DNA of 19,320 nt, taken from an uncultured Erwinia sp. (GTDB taxonomy: Bacteria > Pseudomonadota > Gammaproteobacteria > Enterobacterales > Enterobacteriaceae). The stretch covers positions 1 through 19,320 of the forward strand of contig CAMIKG010000078.1 of NCBI GenBank assembly GCA_946221915.1, written 5' to 3'. Shown here piece by piece: positions 7,457-14,754 of this stretch; positions within the stretch are counted from its first letter, which is position 1, and each line of letters opens with the position of its first letter. Under the pieces are notes generated by a model. The model saw only the letters and a list, made by a program, of their open reading frames with translations, ran no database searches and had not been told where the DNA came from. Position numbers and translations under genes: made by a program.

Positions 7457-7474
7457 CCAGCGTCGTCACGCCGG
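7457..7474 (-). terminator. Possible rpiA terminator hairpin
   Basis: Just after the rpiA stop, the minus strand reads CCGGCGT-GACG-ACGCTGG, a 7-bp stem with one G-U pair and a 4-nt loop. The following sequence is A/T rich but lacks an immediate U-run, so termination may be weak or Rho-assisted. Confidence 0.4.
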
Positions 7475-7479
7475 ACAGA

Positions 7480-8139
7480 TCATTTTTCGATAGTTTTGAC
7501 GCCATCAGGTGTGCCAATCAGCGCTACATCGGCACCACGGCTGGCGAACAGGCCGACGGTGACCACGCCAGGAATAGCATTAATCGCGATTTCCAGCGCA
7601 ACTGGATCAAAAATCTGCAGATTTTGCACATCAAGAATAATGTTGCCGTTATCGGTGACCACATTCTCACGATACTGCGGCAGCCCCCCCAGTTTCACCA
7701 GTTCACGGGTGACGTGGGCGCGCGCCATCGGGATCACTTCCACCGGCAGCGGAAACTTACCGAGTACATCGACCTGTTTAGAGGCATCAGCAATACAAAT
7801 AAATTTCTCGGCGACCGCGGCGACAATCTTCTCGCGCGTCAGTGCAGCGCCGCCGCCTTTAATCATATGCATCTGCGGGTTGATCTCATCGGCGCCATCA
7901 ACGTAAACCGCCAGCGAGTCCACTTTGTTGAGATCGAATACATCAATGCCTAAGCTGAGCAGCTTAGCGGTTGAGGCTTCAGAGCTGGAAACCGCCCCCT
8001 CAATCTGGTCCTTCATGGTGGCGAGTGCATCAATAAAGTGTGAGGCGGTCGAGCCGGTGCCAACACCTACTACGGTTCCGGGCTGTACGTATTTCAGTGC
8101 GGCCCAGCCAACTGCTTTTTTCAGTTCATCCTGCGTCAT
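7480..8139 (-). CDS. rpiA: RpiA, ribose-5-phosphate isomerase A
   Basis: RpiA interconverts ribose-5-phosphate and ribulose-5-phosphate in the non-oxidative pentose phosphate pathway. The protein has 219 residues, exactly as in E. coli, and starts MTQDELKKAVGWAALKYVQP. The phosphate-binding loop GVGTGSTASHFI is at about 25-36, and active-site residues D81 and D84 (DGADE), K94 (KGGGAALTREK) and E103 are all present. It is a single gene with its own promoter, transcribed toward serA and divergent from argP. The ribosome-binding site is poor (GAGG 13 nt upstream), but the N-terminus is conserved. With tktA in the same window, two pentose-phosphate enzymes lie within 10 kb. Confidence 0.98.
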   Translation of the reverse strand: MTQDELKKAVGWAALKYVQPGTVVGVGTGSTASHFIDALATMKDQIEGAVSSSEASTAKLLSLGIDVFDLNKVDSLAVYVDGADEINPQMHMIKGGGAALTREKIVAAVAEKFICIADASKQVDVLGKFPLPVEVIPMARAHVTRELVKLGGLPQYRENVVTDNGNIILDVQNLQIFDPVALEIAINAIPGVVTVGLFASRGADVALIGTPDGVKTIEK

Positions 8140-8175
8140 GATATGTTTGAAGCCTCAGCTGCATTGGTGTGCCCT

Positions 8176-8205
8176 AGTATAGATTGATCGCTTAGTTCAG
8201 GGCAA
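8176..8205 (-). promoter_or_regulatory. Candidate sigma-70 promoter for rpiA
   Basis: On the minus strand, TTGCCC (8200-8205) and TATACT (8176-8181) are 18 bp apart, giving a start near 8169 and a leader of about 30 nt. This lies in the 122-bp divergent region shared with argP, so occupancy there could affect both genes (inference). Confidence 0.6.
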
Positions 8206-8261
8206 AAGCCAGTTTTTGTGGCATAGTGCAGGCATGCCACCTGAAGGAGAAGACAACCACA

Positions 8262-9164
8262 ATGAAACGCCCGGACTACAGAACGCTTCAGGCGCTGGAT
8301 GCGGTGATCCGTGAGCGCGGCTTTGAGCGCGCGGCACAAAAGTTATGCATTACGCAGTCCGCGGTGTCACAGCGGATTAAGCAACTGGAAAATATGTTTG
8401 GCCAGCCGCTGCTGGTACGCACCGTCCCCCCGCGTCCGACTGAGCAGGGGCAAAAACTGCTGGCGCTGCTGCATCAGGTGGAGTTGCTGGAAGAGGAGTG
8501 GCTGGGCGATGAACAGGGTGGCACCACCACTCCGCTGCTGCTGTCGCTGGCGGTCAACGCCGACAGTCTGGCAACCTGGCTGCTGCCGGCGCTGAAAGAT
8601 GTGCTGGCCGACTCCCCTGTTCGTCTCAATCTGCAGGTGGAAGATGAAACCCGTACCCAGGAGCGTCTGCGTCGTGGTGAGGTGGTTGGCGCAGTCTCCA
8701 TTCAGCCGCAACCGCTGCCAAGCTGTCTGGTCGATCAGCTGGGTGCGCTTGACTATCTGTTTGTCGGTTCGAAAGAGTTTGCCGATCGCTATTTCCCAAA
8801 CGGTGTCACCCGTTCCGCGCTGCTGAAAGCGCCTGCGGTCGCCTTCGACCATCTTGATGATATGCATCAGGCGTTTTTGCAGCAGAACTTCGATTTGTCG
8901 CCGGGCAGCGTGCCCTGCCATATCGTTAACTCGTCGGAAGCCTTTGTGCAGCTGGCAAGGCAGGGATCGACCTGCTGTATGATCCCGCATCTGCAGATCG
9001 AAAAAGAGCTGGCGAGTGGTGAGCTGATTGATCTGACGCCAGGGCTGCTGCAGCGCCGGATGCTGTACTGGCATCGCTTTGCGCCGGAAAGCCGTCTGAT
9101 GCGTCGCGTGACTGATGCGCTGCTGTCTCATGGTCATCGTGTTCTGAGACAGGATACGGAATAA
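8262..9164 (+). CDS. argP: ArgP (IciA), LysR-type regulator of amino-acid export and lysine genes
   Basis: ArgP is a LysR-family regulator that senses lysine and arginine and controls argO, dapB, lysC and others in E. coli. The protein has 300 residues (E. coli 297). The N-terminal helix-turn-helix (about 4-60, with RAAQKLCITQSAVSQRIKQL) is essentially unchanged from E. coli, which predicts the same DNA specificity. The rest is the periplasmic-binding-protein-like effector domain. The ATG at 8262 follows GAAGGAGA. An in-frame ATG 12 codons upstream lacks family support. Its best-known target, argO, lies 1.4 kb downstream on the opposite strand with yggE between, the E. coli order. Confidence 0.98.
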   Translation: MKRPDYRTLQALDAVIRERGFERAAQKLCITQSAVSQRIKQLENMFGQPLLVRTVPPRPTEQGQKLLALLHQVELLEEEWLGDEQGGTTTPLLLSLAVNADSLATWLLPALKDVLADSPVRLNLQVEDETRTQERLRRGEVVGAVSIQPQPLPSCLVDQLGALDYLFVGSKEFADRYFPNGVTRSALLKAPAVAFDHLDDMHQAFLQQNFDLSPGSVPCHIVNSSEAFVQLARQGSTCCMIPHLQIEKELASGELIDLTPGLLQRRMLYWHRFAPESRLMRRVTDALLSHGHRVLRQDTE

Positions 9165-9424
9165 CAACAGTACGCCGGTTTTGTTGTCAGACGACTCATT
9201 AGCACGGCACAAAGCACCTGAAACCGTGCAGCAATAAATCAGTTCAGGGCACAGGGAACACGGTTAGCAGAGGAAAGCGTCCCGCGCCACGGACGGCGCG
9301 GGACGAGCGGCCATGGATGACGGCTTTTGCGTCTTGCCGGAGCTGGCCGTGTTCCCTGGGTAGCCCCGAGACGAAAAGCGATGCCCCCGTGCTTTAAGCT
9401 TATTCGCCGCTGTTAAGCAGGAAA
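9165..9424. other. argP-yggE convergent intergenic region
   Basis: This 260-bp gap between converging genes has no credible coding frame. It contains an inverted repeat GCACGG/CCGTGC (9202-9229, 16-nt loop) and then the large multi-stem element described separately at 9252-9358. Neither has a U-tract. Positions 9359-9424 hold nothing that I recognise. Confidence 0.6.
9252..9358. repeat. 107-nt multi-stem palindromic element (possible structured RNA or dispersed repeat)
   Basis: A perfect 12-bp outer inverted repeat (CAGGGAACACGG at 9252-9263, CCGTGTTCCCTG at 9347-9358) encloses an 11-bp perfect GC-rich hairpin (9278-9305, loop ACGGAC). It also encloses a decayed second hairpin around 9307-9324 with a similar loop (ATGGAT) and a short CGGC/GCCG pairing (9321-9339). 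This predicts a three-way-junction-like fold on either strand. It lies between convergent argP and yggE. No U-tract, promoter or reading frame accompanies it. It could be a dispersed repeat, a bidirectional transcript end or an RNA gene; I cannot choose from sequence alone. Confidence 0.6.
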
Positions 9425-10150
9425 TTACGGATTACGCTGGATCTCAAACACCACATCCACCTGATCATCAAAGTGAATGCTCTGCTGTTCGTAGGTCTGC
9501 GCCGCCGAGGTCATCGGCGCCGCCTCAGCGGTTTTAAACATGCGCGCCACCGGCATCGGCTGGTAGTTGGCGACATGGTAACGGATGCTGTAGACCGGTC
9601 CCAGCTTGGCGTTAAAGCCTTCCGCCAGCGCAGCTGCCTGCTTCGTCGCATTATCGATCGCCGCTTTACGCGCCTGATCCTTATAGTTATCCGGATTCGC
9701 CACGCCCAGCTCCACAGAACGGATCTCGTTCAGACCCGATTTCAGCGCGCCGTCCAGCAGATCGTTTAGCTTATCCAGCTGACGCACGGTGACCTGCACC
9801 TGACGCACCGCCTGATACCCTTTCAGCACCGATTTACCCTCTTTGGTGTAATCGTATTCCGGCTGGGTACGCAGGTTGGCGGCATTAATATCTTTCTTTT
9901 CAATGCCATTCTTCTGCAGCAGATCGAAGTATTGCTGCACACGGCTGTCCGCCTGCTTCTTGGCTTCCGCCGCATCCTTTGCCGACACGTTAACCTCAAT
10001 CGCCAGCGTGGCGATATCTGGTGCGGCATCGACACTCGCCTGCCCGGAAGTGACCACATGTGGCCCCTCGGGCAGCTCAGCGGCCTGAGCAAACAGAGGT
10101 AAAGTGGCGGTTCCCATCATGGCGGCCAGCGCCAGCGCTTTCAATTTCAC
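9425..10150 (-). CDS. yggE: YggE, periplasmic SIMPL-domain (DUF541) protein
   Basis: This SIMPL-domain protein is linked in E. coli to reduced oxidative stress; its biochemical activity is unclear. It has 241 residues from the GTG at 10150, which follows GGGAGGA by 6-7 nt. The open frame extends 122 codons further into the ERIC element, but that part is unrelated to YggE and is rejected. Residues 1-24 form a signal peptide (KLKALALAAMMG, then LPLFAQA before AELPEG), so it is exported. The SIMPL core includes PDIATLAIEVNVSAKDA, NLRTQPEYDY, LDGALKSGLNEIRSVELGV and GPVYSIRYHVANYQP, all matching E. coli YggE. No confident promoter was found in 10151-10269. Confidence 0.95.
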   Translation of the reverse strand: MKLKALALAAMMGTATLPLFAQAAELPEGPHVVTSGQASVDAAPDIATLAIEVNVSAKDAAEAKKQADSRVQQYFDLLQKNGIEKKDINAANLRTQPEYDYTKEGKSVLKGYQAVRQVQVTVRQLDKLNDLLDGALKSGLNEIRSVELGVANPDNYKDQARKAAIDNATKQAAALAEGFNAKLGPVYSIRYHVANYQPMPVARMFKTAEAAPMTSAAQTYEQQSIHFDDQVDVVFEIQRNP

Positions 10151-10297
10151 CTGAAGTCCTCCCTGAAGACAATTAAACACAAGCCAGCATAACGCAGGGC
10201 GCAACGCGCCTGTATACGTGATGTTCTGAGTTTTGATTGTGGCAAAAGTTCGGGTGACGCGCTCGGTTTTATACCCTAAATAATTCAGGCTGCAGGA

Positions 10298-10362
10298 CAA
10301 AACGCCAGTAGCGTTTTGAACAGCGCTTACGCTGGCCCCGCAGGGGCGAGACCCAAAGGGTC
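10298..10362. repeat. Four-hairpin module A inside the ERIC element
   Basis: Four stems follow in series: CAAAACGC/GCGTTTTG (loop CAGTA), CAGCG/CGCTG (loop CTTA), GCCCC/GGGGC (loop GCA) and GACCC/GGGTC (loop AAA). The linkers GAA and GAG are shared with module B, in the same order and orientation. Confidence 0.85.
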
Positions 10363-10387
10363 GAGTTATGCGGCAAGCCCGCGAATC

Positions 10388-10421
<34 letters not shown>

Positions 10422-10435
10422 GCGGGCGAAGCACA

Positions 10436-10505
10436 CAAATCTGCCTGGAGCAGATTTGAACGCCGCTTGCGGCGGCCCCTGCGGGGCGAGGCCCAGAGAA
10501 GGGCC
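10436..10505. repeat. Four-hairpin module B inside the ERIC element
   Basis: The stems are CAAATCTGC/GCAGATTTG (loop CTGGA), CGCCG/CGGCG (loop CTTG), GCCCC/GGGGC (loop TGC) and GGCCC/GGGCC (loop AGAGAA). Order, spacing and linkers mirror module A in direct orientation, and several stems differ by paired substitutions. Confidence 0.85.
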
Positions 10506-10549
10506 GAGTAGCGCACCGGCAGCCTGAATTATGACGGGTATACGAAGAT

Positions 10550-11173
10550 TTACGCAAAGCCCGCCAGCCCCTGTTGCGCCAGCTTAAAGGCGATAAACCA
10601 CATCACCAGGCCGACCAGCAGATTAATGATGCGCTGCGCCTTACCGGTACGCAGCACAGGCGACAGCCAGGCGGCCAGCAGTGCCAGACCAAAGAACCAG
10701 ACCAGTGATGCACTGATGGTACCCAGCGCGAACCAGTAACGCGCCTCCTGCGGCAACTGACCGCCAAGGCTGCCGAGCACCACAAAGGTATCGAGATAGA
10801 CATGCGGGTTGAGCCAGGTCACCGCCATCAGGGTGGCAATAATGCGCCAGCGGCTATGTTGCATCACCACTTCGGACGCCATCTCAATATCGCCGCTAAA
10901 CGCATTACGCAGCGCCCCCCAGCCATACCACAGCAGGAACGCCACGCCGCCCCAGGTGACCAGATTGAGCAGCAGCGGCGACTGATTCAGCAACGCACTG
11001 CCACCAAATACACCGGCGCAAATCAGCACAATATCGCTCAGCGAGCAGAGCCCGGCGGTCATCAGATGATACTGACGTCGCACACCCTGATTCATCACAA
11101 AAGCATTCTGTGGACCGAGTGGTAAGATTAACGCCGCGCCCAGCGCAACACCCTGAAAGTAAACTGAAAACAC
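10550..11173 (-). CDS. argO: ArgO, LysE-family arginine/lysine exporter
   Basis: ArgO exports L-arginine and canavanine (and lysine) across the inner membrane and is activated by ArgP. The protein has 207 residues from the GTG at 11173, which follows GAGGG at 8 nt and aligns with the E. coli start (FSVYFQGVALGAALILPLGP here). An ATG five codons upstream (11188) lacks a ribosome-binding site. About six membrane helices are evident. The LysE-type motif GPQNAFVMNQG lies near residues 20-30, and VTWLNPHVYLDTFVVLGSLGG is intact. The C-terminus is about four residues shorter than in E. coli. The ERIC element follows immediately after the stop codon. Confidence 0.95.
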   Translation of the reverse strand: MFSVYFQGVALGAALILPLGPQNAFVMNQGVRRQYHLMTAGLCSLSDIVLICAGVFGGSALLNQSPLLLNLVTWGGVAFLLWYGWGALRNAFSGDIEMASEVVMQHSRWRIIATLMAVTWLNPHVYLDTFVVLGSLGGQLPQEARYWFALGTISASLVWFFGLALLAAWLSPVLRTGKAQRIINLLVGLVMWFIAFKLAQQGLAGFA

Positions 11174-11210
11174 CTGAAACGCCCTCATCAATAGTCATTC
11201 TGCGGGCAAG

Positions 11211-11216
11211 TGTATA
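11211..11216 (-). promoter_or_regulatory. Candidate -10 box of argO
   Basis: The minus strand reads TATACA about 40 bp before the argO start, with no good -35 at 17 bp. A weak promoter fits the known ArgP dependence of argO in E. coli. I could not identify an ArgP operator by eye in 11217-11272. Confidence 0.35.
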
Positions 11217-11272
11217 TCGGCGGAATTATTAGAGGAAATTGAAAGAATTAATGCTATATCAGGGAAGCTAAT

Positions 11273-11290
11273 GGCGGACAGCTGTCCGCC
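11273..11290 (-). terminator. Perfect 18-bp palindrome after mscS, probable transcript end
   Basis: GGCGGACAGCTGTCCGCC is fully self-complementary (a 7-bp stem with an AGCT loop, or 9 bp as DNA). It lies 11 nt beyond the mscS stop. No U-run follows on the minus strand, so its termination strength is uncertain. It could also be a protein-binding palindrome near the argO promoter. Confidence 0.45.
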
Positions 11291-11301
11291 ACGGTGTGTT
11301 G

Positions 11302-12174
11302 TTACTCAGCATCCGCCTGTTGCTGCGGCGCTTTATTGTGATGCAGGTGCACATCCATTTGCGGATAAGGAATACCAATCCCTTTGCTGTCCAGCGCCTT
11401 CTTAAAGTTCGCCAGCAGATCCCAGTAAACATCCTGCAGATCGCTGCTGTTGCTCCAGCAGCGCACCACGAAGTTTAATGACGATGCCGCCAGCTCATTA
11501 AGGCCGATCTGGATGCCGCGATCCTGCAGCACACGGCTGTCCGCTTCCACCACCTCGCGCAGCAGCTGTTTCACTTCATCCACATCGGCATCGTACGCCA
11601 CGCCAACAATAAACTCGTTGCGGCGCACCGGCTCACGCGAGAAGTTAACGATATTACCGGCGATAATTTTACCGTTAGGCACCACCACCATCTTGCCATC
11701 TGCCGAGCGCAGCGTGGTGGAGAAGATCTGCACATTCAGCACTGTGCCCATTACGCCACCGAGATCGACAAACTCACCGGTACGGAAAGGACGGAAAGTG
11801 ACCAGCAGCACACCTGCAGCCAGGTTAGACAGTGAACCCTGCAGCGCCAGACCGACTGCCAGACCGGCAGCACCGAGTACCGCAATCACTGATGCGGTTT
11901 GCACACCGACGCGCCCCAGCGCGGCAATCAGGGTGAAGGCGATCACGCCATAGCGCACCAGCGCCGACAGGAAGTCCGCCACCGTGGCGTCAATACCCCG
12001 CGACCGCAGCACTTTATTCACGCCATTGGAGACGATGCGCGCCACAATCATCCCGACAATAATGATGGCGATGGCGGCGACAATATTTACTGCATAGCTG
12101 AGCAGCAGCGCCTGGTTGCGCACCAGCCAGCCACCGGCATTGTTAATGCCATCAAGTACGTTTAAATCTTCCAT
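11302..12174 (-). CDS. mscS: MscS, small-conductance mechanosensitive channel
   Basis: MscS is a heptameric inner-membrane channel that opens under membrane tension to release solutes on hypo-osmotic shock. The protein has 290 residues (E. coli 286). TM1 is at about 25-57, TM2 at 68-91 and the pore helix TM3 at 96-127. The Ala/Gly-packed segment GAAGLAVGLALQGSLSNLAAG places the hydrophobic gate leucines at L105 and L109, exactly as in E. coli. The beta domain (VDLGGVMGTV, VPNGKIIAGNI) and the cytoplasmic vestibule follow. The extreme C-terminus (HHNKAPQQQADAE) is longer and divergent. The ATG at 12174 follows AGGG at 7 nt. It is a single gene between argO and fbaA. Confidence 0.97.
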   Translation of the reverse strand: MEDLNVLDGINNAGGWLVRNQALLLSYAVNIVAAIAIIIVGMIVARIVSNGVNKVLRSRGIDATVADFLSALVRYGVIAFTLIAALGRVGVQTASVIAVLGAAGLAVGLALQGSLSNLAAGVLLVTFRPFRTGEFVDLGGVMGTVLNVQIFSTTLRSADGKMVVVPNGKIIAGNIVNFSREPVRRNEFIVGVAYDADVDEVKQLLREVVEADSRVLQDRGIQIGLNELAASSLNFVVRCWSNSSDLQDVYWDLLANFKKALDSKGIGIPYPQMDVHLHHNKAPQQQADAE

Positions 12175-12322
12175 TTATCAGCCCTGTAGTGAATCCCCGA
12201 TGGGAAATGACAACACCATTGCCAGCAAATTGCGGCAATCCATCACCCTAAAGGGTAAACAAAAAAAGCTGACGTCGCCAATAAGCGCAGAATTTCCTTA
12301 CATTTTCCTGCCGCGCAGGCAT

Positions 12323-12348
12323 AAAAAAAGGCCCCGCAGGGCCTTTTT
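12323..12348 (-). terminator. Intrinsic terminator of the epd-pgk-fbaA operon
   Basis: GGCCC-loop-GGGCC flanked by A and T runs reads on the minus strand as a GC hairpin followed by a long U-tract, 13 nt after the fbaA stop. The A/T runs on both sides mean that it could act in both directions. Confidence 0.92.
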
Positions 12349-12361
12349 CCGGACAGCTAAA

Positions 12362-13441
12362 TTACAGAACGTCTACAGCGTTCAGCTCTTTAAATGCCTG
12401 CTCCAGACGCACTACCATGGAAGACTGTGCGCTGCGCAGCCATACACGTGGGTCGTAGTATTTTTTGTTTGGAGAATCAACGCCTTCAGGGTTACCCAGC
12501 TGGCCCTGCAGGTACGCTTCGTTCTTTTTGTAGTACTGCAGAATGCCGTCCCAGGTTGCCCACTGAGTATCGGTATCGATGTTCATTTTGATCACACCGT
12601 AACCGATAGATTCTTCGATTTCCGCCGCAGAAGAACCGGAACCACCGTGGAACACGAAGTCCAGCGAGTTAGCTGGCAAACCGTGTTTATCGCTGACGTA
12701 TTTCTGAGAATCACGCAGAATGGTTGGGGTCAGTTTCACGTTGCCTGGCTTGTATACACCGTGCACGTTACCGAAAGAGGCTGCGATGGTGAAACGTGGG
12801 CTGATCTTGCTCAGCACCTGATACGCGTAGTCCACATCTTCTGGCTGGGTGTACAGGGCTGAAGCGTCCATATGGCTGTTGTCCACGCCATCTTCTTCAC
12901 CGCCGGTGCAACCCAGTTCGATTTCCAGCGTCATGTTGATTTTGGACATGCGCTCCAGGTATTTGGCGCTGATTTCGATGTTCTCTTCCAGAGACTCTTC
13001 AGACAGGTCGATCATATGTGAAGAGAACAGTGGTTTGCCGGTCGCCGCGAAGTGTTTTTCACCCGCGTCCAGCAGGCCGTCGATCCACGGCAGCAGTTTT
13101 TTTGCACAGTGGTCGGTGTGCAGGATAACCGGCACGCCATACTGTTCGGCCAGCAGATGCACATGATGTGCGCCCGCGATAGCACCGGCAATCGCCGCGC
13201 CCTGTGGTTTGTCGGTTTTGAAACCTTTACCGGCGATAAACGCAGCGCCGCCGTTAGAGAACTGTACGATAACTGGCGCTTTTACTTTCGCAGCAGCTTC
13301 CAGTACGGCGTTAATGGAGTCAGAACCTACGCAGTTAACCGCAGGCAGCGCGAACTTGTTCTCTTTCGCGATCTGGAAGACTTTCTGTACGTCATCACCG
13401 GTGACAACGCCTGGTTTTACGAAATCAAAAATTTTAGACAT
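12362..13441 (-). CDS. fbaA: FbaA, class II fructose-bisphosphate aldolase
   Basis: FbaA cleaves fructose-1,6-bisphosphate into dihydroxyacetone phosphate and glyceraldehyde-3-phosphate, using zinc. The protein has 359 residues, as in E. coli. The motif HTDHC (108-112) contains catalytic D110 and zinc ligand H111. E175 in TLEIELGCTGG, H227 (NVHG) and H265 (FHGGSGSS) complete the metal and phosphate sites, and NIDTDTQWATW begins at 287. The start follows AGGAC. It is the last gene of epd-pgk-fbaA, 98 nt behind pgk, with hairpins in the spacer and a strong terminator after it. Confidence 0.98.
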   Translation of the reverse strand: MSKIFDFVKPGVVTGDDVQKVFQIAKENKFALPAVNCVGSDSINAVLEAAAKVKAPVIVQFSNGGAAFIAGKGFKTDKPQGAAIAGAIAGAHHVHLLAEQYGVPVILHTDHCAKKLLPWIDGLLDAGEKHFAATGKPLFSSHMIDLSEESLEENIEISAKYLERMSKINMTLEIELGCTGGEEDGVDNSHMDASALYTQPEDVDYAYQVLSKISPRFTIAASFGNVHGVYKPGNVKLTPTILRDSQKYVSDKHGLPANSLDFVFHGGSGSSAAEIEESIGYGVIKMNIDTDTQWATWDGILQYYKKNEAYLQGQLGNPEGVDSPNKKYYDPRVWLRSAQSSMVVRLEQAFKELNAVDVL

Positions 13442-13486
13442 GCTTTTTGTCCTGTTTCGTTGGCCGTATCAAAAAACGGTTCGGTT

Positions 13487-13532
13487 ACGCCTGCTGGCAG
13501 GCGTGAAGTCAGGCGGAACCGCAGGCTCCGCC
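13487..13532 (-). other. Hairpins in the pgk-fbaA spacer
   Basis: ACGCCTGC/GCAGGCGT (13487-13504, nearly loopless) and GGCGGA/TCCGCC (13512-13532, 9-nt loop) lie in the 98-nt gap. Neither is followed by a U-run, so they more likely protect or mark processed mRNA ends than terminate the operon (inference). Confidence 0.45.
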
Positions 13533-13539
13533 GCGAAAA

Positions 13540-14703
13540 TTACTGCTTAGCGCGTGCTTCCAGCATGGCTACTGCTGGCAGTTTTTTGCCTTCCACGAAC
13601 TCAAGGAATGCACCGCCACCGGTAGAGATGTAGGAGATTTTGTCTTCGATGCCAAACAGGTCGATCGCCGCCAGGGTGTCGCCACCGCCAGCGACGGAGA
13701 ACGCATCGCTGTCGGCAATCGCGTTAGCGATGATTTCGGTGCCTTTACGGAAGTTAGGGAACTCGAACACACCCACCGGACCATTCCACAGAATGGTTTT
13801 GGCTTCTTTCAGCAGTTTCGCCATTGCCTGCGCGGTTTCGTCGCCGAAGTCCATAATCTCTTCGTTATCCTGCACTTCGGTAACTTTTTTCACCGTGGAT
13901 GGTGCAGTTTCAGAGAATTCCGTGCCCACGCGGGAGTCAACCGGTACCGGAATGCCGTACTGATCGCGCAGACCTTTTGCCGCTTCAACGAAGTCTGGCT
14001 CATACAGGGACTTACCGACCTTGTTCTCAATCGCCACGAAGGTGTTGGCGATGCCGCCGCCAACAATCACGGTATCCGCGATTTTCACCAGCGAGTTCAG
14101 CACGTCGAATTTAGTGGAAACTTTAGAACCACCGACAACCGCGACCAGCGGGCGCTGCGGGTTGGACATCACTTTGCCCAGCGCTTCCAGCTCAGCAGAG
14201 AGCAGCGGACCAGCACAAGCGACTGGGGCGAATTTACCGACACCGTGGGTGGAAGCCTGCGCACGGTGCGCAGTACCGAAGGCGTCCATCACAAATACGT
14301 CGCACAGAGCAGCGTATTTTTTCGACAGCGCTTCGTCATCTTTCTTCTCGCCTTTGTTAAAGCGGACGTTTTCCAGCACCACCAGTTTGCCCGCGGTCAG
14401 CTCAACGCCATCGAGGTAATCTTTCGCCAGGCTGACGTTATCCGCGCCCAGCTTGTCTTTCAGGTAGTTAACAACCGGCAGCAGAGAGAACTCTTCGTTG
14501 TACTCACCTTCTGTAGGACGACCGAGGTGAGAGGTAACCATCACTTTTGCGCCCTGTTTCAGCGCCTGTTCGATGGTTGGCAGAGAAGCACGAATACGCG
14601 CATCAGACGTCACTTTACCTTCTTTGACTGGCACGTTTAAATCCGCGCGGATCAGAACACGCTTACCAGCAAGATCCAGATCGGTCATCTTAATTACAGA
14701 CAT
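13540..14703 (-). CDS. pgk: Pgk, phosphoglycerate kinase
   Basis: Pgk transfers phosphate from 1,3-bisphosphoglycerate to ADP, the first ATP-forming step of glycolysis. The protein has 387 residues, as in E. coli. N-domain substrate residues are in RADLNVP (19-25), R36 and HLGRP (59-63). The C-domain nucleotide site includes GGSKVSTK, GGGIANTF, GGGDTLAAID (from 339) and STGGGA (about 360-365). The start follows GAGAGGG. It lies 51 nt behind epd and 98 nt ahead of fbaA. Its product 3-phosphoglycerate is the substrate of SerA, encoded in the same window. Confidence 0.98.
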   Translation of the reverse strand: MSVIKMTDLDLAGKRVLIRADLNVPVKEGKVTSDARIRASLPTIEQALKQGAKVMVTSHLGRPTEGEYNEEFSLLPVVNYLKDKLGADNVSLAKDYLDGVELTAGKLVVLENVRFNKGEKKDDEALSKKYAALCDVFVMDAFGTAHRAQASTHGVGKFAPVACAGPLLSAELEALGKVMSNPQRPLVAVVGGSKVSTKFDVLNSLVKIADTVIVGGGIANTFVAIENKVGKSLYEPDFVEAAKGLRDQYGIPVPVDSRVGTEFSETAPSTVKKVTEVQDNEEIMDFGDETAQAMAKLLKEAKTILWNGPVGVFEFPNFRKGTEIIANAIADSDAFSVAGGGDTLAAIDLFGIEDKISYISTGGGAFLEFVEGKKLPAVAMLEARAKQ

Positions 14704-14754
14704 GGTGAACCCTCTCGTTGATTCTCATAAGTTTTGCCAGACGCAGTCCGCGTC

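Noticed and set aside
8367..9212. Long open frame (281 codons) antisense to argP
   Set aside because: It is a shadow of argP codon usage, with no ribosome-binding site and a composition typical of a reverse-frame translation.
12116..12862. Open frame of 248 codons on the plus strand over mscS-fbaA
   Set aside because: It crosses the operon terminator and lies antisense to fbaA, with no recognisable domain.
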